Below the pieces are notes generated by a model, which was not told where the DNA came from, did no database searches, and worked only from the letters and a program-made list of their open reading frames with translations. Shown here in pieces: positions 1 to 6,896 of a stretch of DNA of 42,024 nt (position 1 is the stretch's first letter; each line of letters begins with the position of its first letter). Source of the stretch: Gammaproteobacteria bacterium. Its GTDB lineage: Bacteria; Pseudomonadota; Gammaproteobacteria; JADZEE01. The stretch spans positions 1-42,024 of the forward strand of contig JADZEE010000094.1 in the NCBI GenBank assembly GCA_020850735.1. Reading direction: 5' to 3'. A program made the position numbers and the translations under genes.

Positions 1-584
1 CGCAGCGCCGCGGCGCAGTCGTCGATGGCGTCCTGCCCGGCACACGCGCGAGGCGGTGGCGCCGGCACCGTCGCCGGGCCGTCGACCTGCGACCAGGTGC
101 AGTCCGCGGGCAGGGCCAGGGTCGCGATCTGTCCCGGCGGCATGCGCGCCGCCACGATGGCGGCGGCGCCGTCGCGGGCGATTTCCCCGGGCGTACGCGT
201 GGTGTGGATCCAGCCCGAGGACTGGCGCGCGTAACCGTGGATGTCGGATGCCAGCGGCGGATCGTTGGCCACGTGCCAGGTGGCGTGATCGCCGACCAGG
301 TTCACGATCGGTACCTGCGCCCGGCGCGCGTTGTGGAGGTTGGCCAGGGCATTGGCGAGCCCCGGTCCGAGGTGGAACAGCGTCGCTGCCGGCCGCCCGC
401 TCATGCGCGCGTAGCCGTCGGCCGCGCCCGAACACACCGTCTCGCACAGCGTGAGCACGGGGCGGATCGCGGTGACCTGCTCCAGCGCCTCGACGAGGTA
501 CATCTCCGAGGTGCCGGGGTTGGTGAGCATGAGATCCACGCCGCCGGCGGCGAGCGTGCGCAGCAGGGCTTCCGCACCGTTCAT
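1..584 (-). CDS. ThDP-dependent acetolactate-synthase-like enzyme, N-terminal part (cut by window edge)
   Basis: Reading the minus strand from ATG at 584 gives about 194 residues that run off the left edge of the window. The protein opens MNGAEALLRTLAAGGVDL, followed by NPGTSEM and ETVCSGAADGYARM. This is the N-terminal pyrimidine-binding (PYR) domain of the acetolactate synthase/benzoylformate decarboxylase superfamily, with the catalytic Glu in the ETVCSGAADGYAR motif. It continues with HLGPGLANALANLHNARR and VPIVNLVGDHATWH, typical of the acetolactate synthase large-subunit-like clade. The C-terminal diphosphate-binding domain lies outside the window, so substrate class (2-keto acid decarboxylation or carboligation) cannot be decided. 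It is downstream of, and codirectional with, the DUF1329 gene, but the terminator at 651-677 separates them. Confidence 0.8.
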   Translation of the reverse strand, partial: MNGAEALLRTLAAGGVDLMLTNPGTSEMYLVEALEQVTAIRPVLTLCETVCSGAADGYARMSGRPAATLFHLGPGLANALANLHNARRAQVPIVNLVGDHATWHVANDPPLASDIHGYARQSSGWIHTTRTPGEIARDGAAAIVAARMPPGQIATLALPADCTWSQVDGPATVPAPPPRACAGQDAIDDCAAAL

Positions 585-650
585 CGTCTGTCCCTTCGTG
601 TGGCATCGATGCCGGCCGCCATGCTCGCAATTCGGTGCCGGCGGCGCAAT

Positions 651-677
651 AAAAAAAAAGGGGCGTCAACACGCCCC
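651..677 (-). terminator. Rho-independent terminator after the DUF1329 gene
   Basis: On the minus strand, a perfect 7-bp stem GGGGCGT/ACGCCCC (677-671 and 666-660) with the 4-nt loop GTTG is followed by nine T (659-651). It lies 47 nt past the stop of the DUF1329 gene and upstream of the ThDP-enzyme gene, so it should insulate the two. Confidence 0.9.
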
Positions 678-723
678 GTCAAGACACGACTGCGAGGTCA
701 CGCAGGTGTGGAAATCGCCGGCC

Positions 724-2028
724 TCAGCGGCCCTCCTTGCGCATGTTCTGCACGGAGAATACGGGCGGTTGGTTCTCTTCGGCGTTGATGATGCTGCGGA
801 ACTGCAGCGTCGTGCAGTGCATGGCCTGCTCGTCGATGAGCCCGGCCATCGTCTCCACCGGCACGCCCGCGCCCTTGTTCTTCGGGTGGTGGGAGTCCGA
901 GTGTGCCTTGGAGATGTACTGCAGCTTCCAGAAATCGCCCTTCTTGTCCCAGATGTGCAGGATCGGCATCACCATGGTCTCGGCATCGAGATAGATGTCC
1001 CGGTGCGAGAGCGGGTGGTTCGGATCCTTGGGCTTGCCGATGAGCACGTGGATCTTGCGCAACTGCCAGGGAACGTCGGGCCAGCAGCCCGCCAAGCCGC
1101 CGTTCTTGGCGAACTTGAAGCCGTCCGGGGTGCCCGGGGCTTCCGGCTCGAGGTCGATTTCGTTGTGATTGTAGAACGGCACCAGCATGTTGCGCGTGCC
1201 GCCATATTCCCAGTCGTAATCGAAGATGCGGCCGTTGTAGCCCTCGAAGTCCTCGATCATCACGTCCGTGCCGAGGAAAGCGTCGGTGCGCTGGCCGGTC
1301 GCCAGGCGTCGTACGCGGCGCTGGAAGCCGAGATACAGCCAGGCGTCGTCGCGCTGCTGATCGTCCTCGTAGCGGTGGATGAGGAGTTGGGTGTTGGCGA
1401 GGTCGAAGGGCTCCAGCGCGATCGAGTAGCCCGAGCGGTAGATCTTGGAAGGGTTGTCCGCGAACGCCGGCTTGGGATCGAACACTACCCGGTGGATCCA
1501 GTTCATGAAGTGCCACTGGAACTTGATCACGCGCTCGACCTTGCCACTTTTCATGTCGCGAAAGGTCCACCAGAACGGATCGATGGTCTCGCTGTCGCCC
1601 GCGTTGAATCCGTACTGGTAATTCCACACCATCTTGATGCCGGCCTGGGGATCGTTCGGATCCGGATCGGCCGGGAATGCGCGTCCGGCGGTGTAACCGA
1701 CCAGACGATTGAATTCGTCCAGCGTCACCTTGCCGATGTTCGCCTTGCTCGCCTCGATGTAGTTCGGGTGCAGGGTGAACTCGCGTGTGGCAATGACCTT
1801 GATGGTGTACCAGCCGTTCTTGACGAAGCGGAAGCTGGCGCTGTCGATGGAGTCCTTGAACTGGTCGACGTTGGTTTGATCGATGGTCATCCCCGGAGTG
1901 ATCCCGTCCGCGGTCGGGAAGCCGTTCTTGTACGGGTAGAAGGAATCCTCGAACGGGTCGGCGCCCGCCGCCGCCGCCGCCAGCAGACCCGCCGCGGCGA
2001 ACGCGACCTTCACGGCCATCATGCGCAT
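724..2028 (-). CDS. DUF1329 family periplasmic/outer-membrane-associated protein
   Basis: A 434-residue protein with a clear signal peptide: MRMMAVKV, then an Ala/Leu-rich core, with likely cleavage after AGA near residue 23. The mature part is rich in Trp, Tyr and Asp, with stretches such as GYTAGRAFPADPDPND, WTFRDMKSGKVERV and YDWEYGGTRNMLVPFY. I recognise these as DUF1329, an envelope protein family with a LolB/LppX-like fold. DUF1329 genes commonly sit beside DUF1302 outer-membrane proteins and RND/MMPL exporters in bacteria that use hydrophobic compounds. A role in moving a lipophilic substrate is family-based inference, and no DUF1302 or RND gene is visible here. The start is fixed by GAGGAG about 6 nt upstream of ATG. 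The gene is a single transcription unit with its own promoter (2200-2228) and terminator (651-677). Confidence 0.85.
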   Translation of the reverse strand: MRMMAVKVAFAAAGLLAAAAAGADPFEDSFYPYKNGFPTADGITPGMTIDQTNVDQFKDSIDSASFRFVKNGWYTIKVIATREFTLHPNYIEASKANIGKVTLDEFNRLVGYTAGRAFPADPDPNDPQAGIKMVWNYQYGFNAGDSETIDPFWWTFRDMKSGKVERVIKFQWHFMNWIHRVVFDPKPAFADNPSKIYRSGYSIALEPFDLANTQLLIHRYEDDQQRDDAWLYLGFQRRVRRLATGQRTDAFLGTDVMIEDFEGYNGRIFDYDWEYGGTRNMLVPFYNHNEIDLEPEAPGTPDGFKFAKNGGLAGCWPDVPWQLRKIHVLIGKPKDPNHPLSHRDIYLDAETMVMPILHIWDKKGDFWKLQYISKAHSDSHHPKNKGAGVPVETMAGLIDEQAMHCTTLQFRSIINAEENQPPVFSVQNMRKEGR

Positions 2029-2199
2029 AGTCGTCTCCTCCTCAATCGGTTTCGGGGTGACGTTTCCGGCGTCGGACCGGCGCCCCCGCTAACCGGTCCG
2101 CGATGTGCGTGCTGCGCCGCCTCGGCAGAGCCCGCCGGCGGCAATAGATTCGCCCCTGACGTGGGTCCCGTACAAGACCGTCTCATTCTGGCTGATGGC

Positions 2200-2228
2200 A
2201 AATTAGATGGTGCGCATACTTCTGTCAA
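2200..2228 (-). promoter_or_regulatory. Sigma-70 promoter of the DUF1329 gene
   Basis: On the minus strand a perfect -35 TTGACA (2228-2223), a 17-nt spacer and a -10 TAATTT (2205-2200) are seen. Transcription would start near 2193, leaving a leader of about 165 nt before ATG 2028. The upstream edge of the -35 touches the palindrome at 2228-2241. Confidence 0.75.
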
Positions 2229-2241
2229 TACGGTTCCGTAT
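2228..2241. promoter_or_regulatory. Palindromic operator (TetR-type candidate) abutting the -35 box
   Basis: ATACGG-TT-CCGTAT is a perfect 6+6 bp inverted repeat that shares its last base with the -35 box of the DUF1329 promoter. Size and symmetry resemble TetR-family operators. No regulator gene of that kind is in the window, so the cognate protein is unknown. Confidence 0.6.
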
Positions 2242-2273
2242 GGTGCAGTGCGCGGTGGCGCCGGCGGTGCGGT

Positions 2274-3212
2274 TCAGGGCACGGGTGTGAGCAGGGGGCG
2301 GCCGGCGAGGTAGGCGTCGATGTTGGCGAGCACCAGGTCCGCCATCGCCTGCCGGGTCTCGCGGGTGGCGCTGCCCTGATGTGGCTGCAGCACCACGTTG
2401 TCGAGCGTGAACAGGGCCGCCGGGACGCGCGGTTCGTCCGCGAACACGTCCAGCCCGGCACCGCCGAGCGCCCCGCTGACGAGCGACTCCACCAGCGCCC
2501 GCTCGTCGACGATGCTGCCGCGGGCGATGTTGACCAGCACCCCCGCCGGTCCCAGTGCCTCGAGCACGGCCCGGCTCACCAGGCCATCGGTGGCGGCGCC
2601 GCCCGGTACCGCCACCACCAGCACGTCGACCGCGCGCGCCATCGCGACGAGGTCCGGGTAATAAGGCCACGGCACGTCGGCCTGGGCGTGCCGGCCGTGG
2701 TAGACGACTTCGCAGCCGCAGGCCTGCACGCGCAGGGCGATCGCCCTGCCGATGCGCCCCAGACCCAGAACGCCGATCCGCCGGCTACCGAAGCGGTGAC
2801 CCAGAGCAAACGGCCCGTTCGGCCATTCGCCGGCGCGCACGTAACGGTCCGCGGGCAACAGCCGTCGCGACAGTGCGAGCATGAACGCCAGGGCCAGATC
2901 GGCGACGTCGTCGGTGAGCACGTCGGGCGTGTTGGTGACCCGCACGCCGCGGCTGGCGGCGTATGCGACATCGATGCTGTCGTAACCGACGCCCAGGCTC
3001 GCGATGAGCTCCAGCGCGGGCAGCGTGTCGATGCGGGATGCGTGCGCGCCGATCATGCCGTCGGTGACGAGGATGCGCACGCCCGCGCAGGCCCGGCGCA
3101 GCGCGGCGGGGTCGGCGTCCAGCTGCCAGCAGCGAACGACGTCAAAACGCTGCTCGAGCTGTTCGAGCAGATACGGTGTGCCGGGGCGGGTGAGGGCGAT
3201 GGTCGTGCGCAT
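2274..3212 (-). CDS. D-2-hydroxyacid dehydrogenase (glyoxylate/hydroxypyruvate reductase type)
   Basis: A 312-residue NAD(P)-dependent D-2-hydroxyacid dehydrogenase, starting at ATG 3212 (MRTTIALTRPG). The Rossmann nucleotide loop is GVLGLGRIGRAIALR. The catalytic triad is in place: Arg231 (NIARGSIVDE), Glu260 (DVFADEP) and His278 (LQPHQGSAT). Family members reduce 2-keto acids such as glyoxylate, hydroxypyruvate or pyruvate to D-hydroxy acids in the cytoplasm. The longer open frame upstream belongs to antisense reading of the FAH-family gene and is not used. The gene is 20 nt downstream of that gene, so they are probably cotranscribed. Together they could handle products of a ring-cleavage or keto-acid pathway, but the substrate is not readable from sequence. 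Confidence 0.85.
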   Translation of the reverse strand: MRTTIALTRPGTPYLLEQLEQRFDVVRCWQLDADPAALRRACAGVRILVTDGMIGAHASRIDTLPALELIASLGVGYDSIDVAYAASRGVRVTNTPDVLTDDVADLALAFMLALSRRLLPADRYVRAGEWPNGPFALGHRFGSRRIGVLGLGRIGRAIALRVQACGCEVVYHGRHAQADVPWPYYPDLVAMARAVDVLVVAVPGGAATDGLVSRAVLEALGPAGVLVNIARGSIVDERALVESLVSGALGGAGLDVFADEPRVPAALFTLDNVVLQPHQGSATRETRQAMADLVLANIDAYLAGRPLLTPVP

Positions 3213-3232
3213 GACAGCGACTCCCGCCTGCG

Positions 3233-4084
3233 CTAGGGCTCGGCGATGACGGGGTTGGTGAGCGTCCCGATCGCGCTGATTTCCACCTCGACGACATCGC
3301 CCGGTTGCAGCCACAGCGGCGGTTCGCGGCATTGCCCGACGCCGCCGGGCGTGCCGGTGGCGATGACGTCGCCCGGGGTGAGCTCGATGAACGAGGACAG
3401 GTACTCGATGATGACCGCGATGGGGAAAACCATGTCGGCCACGCGCGCATGCTGGACCGTCTCGCCGTTCACGCGCGTGCTCAGCTCGAGCCGGGTCGGA
3501 TCGGCGATCTCGTCGCGGGTCACGAGCCACGGCCCGAAGCCGCCGCTGCGCGGAAAATTCTTGCCCGGCGTGAACTGCGTGGTGTGCAGCTGCCAGTCGC
3601 GCACCGACAGGTCGCTGTAGCACGAATAGCCGGCGATGTGGTCGAGGGCGTCGGCGCGCCGGATGTAGCGTCCGGCGCGGCCGATGACGACCGCCAGCTC
3701 GCCCTCGTAGTCGAATTGGCTCGACAGCCGCGGCCGCCAGGCCGGCTGACCATGGCCGAGCTGGCTCGCCGCGAAACGGGTGAAGATGGTCGGATACGGG
3801 GTCTCGTCGCGGCCGGTCTCCTGGCGGTGCATTTCGTAATTCATGCCGACGCAGAAGATCTTGTCCGGGTTGGGGATGACCGGCAGGAACTCGATGTCCG
3901 TCAGCGGGATGCTGCCGGCCCCCGTCGCGAGCACCGCGCGCGCTTCGTCGAGCGCCTCGGCGGCGAGCAGGGTCTTCAGATCCGGGTAGCGGCTGCCGAG
4001 CGGACCGGTCAGATCCACGACCGCGGCGCCCCGAACGGCGCCGTAGCCGGCTCGTCCGGTTTGGAGAAATGACACCAAACGCAT
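3233..4084 (-). CDS. Fumarylacetoacetate hydrolase (FAH) family protein
   Basis: A 283-residue single-domain FAH-family protein. Recognisable elements are FCVGMNYEMHRQE, YEGELAVVIGRAGRYI (metal-binding Glu region), FGPWLVTRDE and the hallmark LTPGDVIATGTPGGVG. The family includes fumarylacetoacetase, 2-hydroxyhepta-2,4-diene-1,7-dioate isomerase, acylpyruvate hydrolases and ureidoglycolate lyase, all of which use a divalent metal on oxo/enol acids. Which reaction applies here is not decidable. The start ATG at 4084 has an AAGAG about 8 nt upstream. The gene leads a two-gene unit with the hydroxyacid dehydrogenase (20-nt gap). It is divergent from the gene at 4285, with a perfect TATAAT at 4115-4120 in the shared region. 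Confidence 0.85.
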   Translation of the reverse strand: MRLVSFLQTGRAGYGAVRGAAVVDLTGPLGSRYPDLKTLLAAEALDEARAVLATGAGSIPLTDIEFLPVIPNPDKIFCVGMNYEMHRQETGRDETPYPTIFTRFAASQLGHGQPAWRPRLSSQFDYEGELAVVIGRAGRYIRRADALDHIAGYSCYSDLSVRDWQLHTTQFTPGKNFPRSGGFGPWLVTRDEIADPTRLELSTRVNGETVQHARVADMVFPIAVIIEYLSSFIELTPGDVIATGTPGGVGQCREPPLWLQPGDVVEVEISAIGTLTNPVIAEP

Positions 4085-4114
4085 ATATTAGCTCTTGATG
4101 ATCAGCAGCTTATG

Positions 4115-4143
4115 ATTATATCCTTAACCGCTGTCGCGATCAG
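4115..4143 (-). promoter_or_regulatory. Candidate promoter of the FAH/hydroxyacid dehydrogenase unit
   Basis: The minus strand carries a perfect -10 TATAAT (4120-4115). With a 17-nt spacer the -35 would be CTGATC (4143-4138), a weak match, so the promoter may need an activator. The predicted leader to ATG 4084 is only about 25 nt. Confidence 0.45.
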
Positions 4144-4284
4144 GTGTGGCGGTGCCGGTGGCGCGATCCTTGCGGGAGTTTGTCACAACTTACGCTGCAC
4201 CGCGCCATAAACGCACGCAGTGGGTTAAACTTTGAACAATTGGCGGTATTCAATGCCTGATTGAACGAGGCACCGACTCGACCC

Positions 4285-5295
4285 ATGTCCGACGCAAAGC
4301 CAGTCCAGCAGGACGATCCCGAGGCATCCCGGGCGCGCGGCGTGCGCGCCGTCGAACCCCAGGTCGTGGCCAACGGCACGACCCGCGACATCGACGGCAA
4401 GCTGTGTATCTACTACGACGGCTACTGGATCCGGCACTACGACATCCGCCAGGACAGCCTGGCCAACCGCAAGAACCTCATCGATCAGCTCACCCGCCGC
4501 GTATTCCACCACACCGAGTCCGGCATCAACACGCCCGGTTACAAACTCGAGGAAGCGCGCCAGGCCTACGACGCCGAGACCGACCCGAGCCGAAAACGCG
4601 TCAACGCGGCCATGCTCGCGGGCGCGCTGCTCAATCGCGCCTCCGACATTTTCACCAAGGTGGTGGAGCTTCAGGACGCGGGCGTGGAGATCGCGCCCGG
4701 CAACGAGCTGCTGCGCGAATGCGGGCGCTGCTTTCTCGAGGCGCTGGAGCTCGGCAAGCTGGTCAAGCACTACAGTGGCGAGGAAGGCCTGGACGAGCTG
4801 TGGGGTGAGCCCTTGAAAGCGTTCTCCATGCCCGTGGAGAAGTTTTACGAAGGCCGCTACATCAAGGTGGCGCAGACGATGGCGAACATCGATCGCATTA
4901 CCGATACACTGGTGAGCACCTTTGCCGTGCATCCCGCCTTCAAGGGTCTGGACGCCTGCGCGCGACGCTTTGCCAGCGCAGCCAAGCTCGAGAGCGAAAC
5001 GCTGCGCGCGGACGACGTCATCTTCACGGTGTGGCCGGAATTCGTCGCCGCCGGCGACGAACTGTTCAATTTCCACCCCGACCTCGCGGCGGCGCACGGT
5101 GATGCCGAAGTGCGCGCCATTGAACAAGGGGTGGCGCTGATCCGCCGCGGTCAGGATCTGCTGACTTGGATCGCCTCGGCGCGCGTACCGATGCCCAAGA
5201 GCACGCAGAATTTTCTCGATGATCTGCACGCCTACGACGAGTGCCTGCGGGCCATGCTGCATCCGCCCGAGGTCAGCCGCGCCGCCAACTGCTGA
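4285..5295 (+). CDS. Hypothetical protein, predominantly helical, function unknown
   Basis: A 336-residue soluble protein with no signal peptide or membrane segment. I do not recognise the family. It starts at ATG 4285 (MSDAKPVQQDD); an in-frame TTG at 4261 would add eight residues, and neither start has a strong Shine-Dalgarno. After a polar N-terminus it has an aromatic patch (IYYDGYWIRHYDIR) followed by long Leu/Ala/Glu-rich stretches suggesting an all-alpha fold, with scattered Cys (LLRECGRCFLEALELG). The codon pattern matches its neighbours, so it looks like a real, long-resident gene. It lies 54 nt before the 4-hydroxylaminobenzoate-lyase-like gene on the same strand, so the two and the glutaredoxin-DinB gene probably form one operon. 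Confidence 0.7.
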   Translation: MSDAKPVQQDDPEASRARGVRAVEPQVVANGTTRDIDGKLCIYYDGYWIRHYDIRQDSLANRKNLIDQLTRRVFHHTESGINTPGYKLEEARQAYDAETDPSRKRVNAAMLAGALLNRASDIFTKVVELQDAGVEIAPGNELLRECGRCFLEALELGKLVKHYSGEEGLDELWGEPLKAFSMPVEKFYEGRYIKVAQTMANIDRITDTLVSTFAVHPAFKGLDACARRFASAAKLESETLRADDVIFTVWPEFVAAGDELFNFHPDLAAAHGDAEVRAIEQGVALIRRGQDLLTWIASARVPMPKSTQNFLDDLHAYDECLRAMLHPPEVSRAANC

Positions 5296-5349
5296 ATCAC
5301 CGCATCGCGGCACCGATGGCCGCCACGGCCATCGTCGCGCGAGGGAGAC

Positions 5350-5829
5350 ATGCCCGTGACCGCAACGCCGGAGACCTTTACGAACCTCATCGCCGGGGTC
5401 ACCCGGCGGCTGCAGGGCCGCGAGATCGACGCGACCCTGGCCGAGACGCTCAATACCGAATTTTCCGCGGCCTCGCCGGCATACGAGTCCATCGTCGCGG
5501 CCTGCCGCGAGGCCATCGCCGCCGGCTGGATGTGCAACCGCGAGGCCGGCGGCATCAAGTTCGGGCGCGTCATCAAGCCGGGCCCCGAGACCCACGGATT
5601 CAGCGTCGACGTGGTGCACATGTCCGACGTGAAAGGTCCGCACCACCGCCATCCCAATGGCGAAATCGACCTCGTGATGCCGCTCTCCCCGGCGGCGAAG
5701 TTCGACGGCCACGGCGCCGGCTGGGTCGTTTACGGTCCCGGCAGCGCGCATTACCCGACCGTGTCGGGTGGCGAAGCGCTGGTGCTGTACCTGCTGCCCG
5801 AGGGCGCCATCGAATTCACCCGCGGCTGA
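5350..5829 (+). CDS. DUF4863 / 4-hydroxylaminobenzoate lyase-like protein (PnbB family)
   Basis: A 159-residue protein resembling DUF4863, the family that includes 4-hydroxylaminobenzoate lyase (PnbB) of 4-nitrobenzoate degradation. That enzyme turns 4-hydroxylaminobenzoate into protocatechuate and ammonium. The C-terminal half looks cupin-like, with a His-rich probable metal site (GPHHRHPNGEIDLVMPL) followed by GPGSAHYPTVSGGEALVLYLLPEG. Length equals the usual family size. GAGGGAGA directly precedes ATG 5350. The partner nitrobenzoate reductase (PnbA) is not in the window, so the true substrate may be another hydroxylamine or aromatic compound. The stop TGA (5827-5829) lies 26 nt before the best start of the next gene and overlaps an alternative in-frame ATG at 5829, consistent with coupling. 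Confidence 0.7.
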   Translation: MPVTATPETFTNLIAGVTRRLQGREIDATLAETLNTEFSAASPAYESIVAACREAIAAGWMCNREAGGIKFGRVIKPGPETHGFSVDVVHMSDVKGPHHRHPNGEIDLVMPLSPAAKFDGHGAGWVVYGPGSAHYPTVSGGEALVLYLLPEGAIEFTRG

Positions 5830-5855
5830 TGCCGCAGCTTCCGACGCGGGAGCGG

Positions 5856-6611
5856 ATGATGGATCTGCGCGTGTACTGGCAGCCCGGTTGCTCGAGCTGC
5901 CTGAAGGCCAAGGAGTTCCTGAACACGCACGGGATCGCGTTCGAATCGGTGAATGTGGCCGAATCGCCCGCCGCCATCGCGGAGCTGCAACGCCTCGGTG
6001 CGCGCACCGTGCCCGTGGTGAGCGACGGACAGCGCTTCATCATGGCGCAGGATCTCGCCGAGCTCGCCGGGTTCGTCGGCGTCGCATATCGCAACGACGT
6101 GCTGGCGGTCGACGTGCTCGCCGACAAGCTGCTGCGCATCGTCCAGGCCGCGCAGCGCTACATCGCGCAGATCCCGGACGCGCGGCTCGGCACCATGCTC
6201 AGGGGCCGCGATCGCAGCTGGCGTGATCTCGCCCATCACGTGTTCGTGATCCCGCGCGCCTTCGTGCGCTGCACGGCCGGCGAGGAGCTCACCTTCGAGC
6301 AGTTTCTGGAACTGCCGGCGGGCGATGCCGGCTGCGCGGCGCTGGCGGCCTTCGGTCACGACGTGGAGGCGCTGCTGCACGAGTGGCGCGCGCGCGGACC
6401 GCGGCCGCAGACCGTGCGGACCTTTTACGGCGAGCGCAGCATGCACAGTGTGCTCGAGCGCACCGTGTGGCACGCCGGACAGCACTGCCGCCAGCTCCAG
6501 GACATCGTCCACAGGCTGGGTCTGCAGCCCGACGGCCCGCTCGGCGAGGCGGAGCTCGCCGGCCTGCCCCTGCCGCAGGACGTGTGGGACGACCAAATCG
6601 AGATGCTGTAA
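5856..6611 (+). CDS. Glutaredoxin-DinB fusion protein
   Basis: About 251 residues in two domains. Residues 1-80 are a glutaredoxin-type thioredoxin fold with the redox site Cys12-Ser-Ser-Cys15 and the cis-Pro loop TVP (51-53). Residues of roughly 95-245 look like a DinB four-helix bundle with candidate metal ligands His127/His128 and the His206-x3-His210 pair (WHAGQH). DinB-superfamily proteins include thiol-dependent metalloenzymes such as bacillithiol and mycothiol transferases. The fusion therefore suggests an enzyme that couples a glutathione-type thiol to a metal-bound substrate; that is inference. GGGAG lies 3-6 nt before the tandem ATGs at 5856/5859, favouring them over ATG 5829. The stop runs straight into the repeat block at 6611-6777. 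Confidence 0.75.
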   Translation: MMDLRVYWQPGCSSCLKAKEFLNTHGIAFESVNVAESPAAIAELQRLGARTVPVVSDGQRFIMAQDLAELAGFVGVAYRNDVLAVDVLADKLLRIVQAAQRYIAQIPDARLGTMLRGRDRSWRDLAHHVFVIPRAFVRCTAGEELTFEQFLELPAGDAGCAALAAFGHDVEALLHEWRARGPRPQTVRTFYGERSMHSVLERTVWHAGQHCRQLQDIVHRLGLQPDGPLGEAELAGLPLPQDVWDDQIEML

Positions 6612-6777
6612 AAACCGGGGTCAGAGTCGAATTTTCCACCCAACTCGCAATACCCGACCGGGGGTCAGAGTCGAATTTCCCGCCCAGCTCGTACTACCGA
6701 CTCGTCATCGGGGGGGAAATTCGACTCTGACCCCGGTTTTCGCGTCGGTGGAAAATTCGACTCTGACCCCGGTTTAC
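6611..6777. repeat. Four-copy GGGGTCAGAGTCGAATTT repeat in nested palindromic arrangement
   Basis: Two forward copies (about 6613-6636 and 6660-6680) and two reverse copies (about 6713-6738 and 6749-6775) of AACCGGGGTCAGAGTCGAAT followed by TT(T)CC. The outer pair and the inner pair are each inverted, so a transcript could fold into two nested hairpins. Related copies occur at 12629-12724, 17641-17675 and 41973-42000. The layout resembles REP/BIME-type elements mobilised by Y1 (RAYT) transposases, but no transposase gene is in the window, so that link is inference. Confidence 0.9.
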
Positions 6778-6896
6778 CGATTTTGCACCTCCGCGCGCCG
6801 CGCCCGGGGCGCTTGACGCTACCGGGGCCGCGAGCAACCATGCACCGCCGGATATCAACTGGCTTGCGCGATGCACGCATCGAGGAGGCGACCGTC

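Noticed and set aside
451..2313. Long plus-strand open frame of 620 codons opposite the DUF1329 gene
   Set aside because: It is the antisense frame of a clearly coding minus-strand gene and shows low-complexity Arg/Val/Glu content with no family resemblance.
2274..3623. 449-codon version of the hydroxyacid dehydrogenase
   Set aside because: The first ~137 codons are antisense-frame sequence of the FAH-family gene. Homology starts at ATG 3212.
6611..6777. CRISPR array
   Set aside because: The repeats are in both orientations with irregular spacing and only four copies, which is a palindromic element and not a direct-repeat array.
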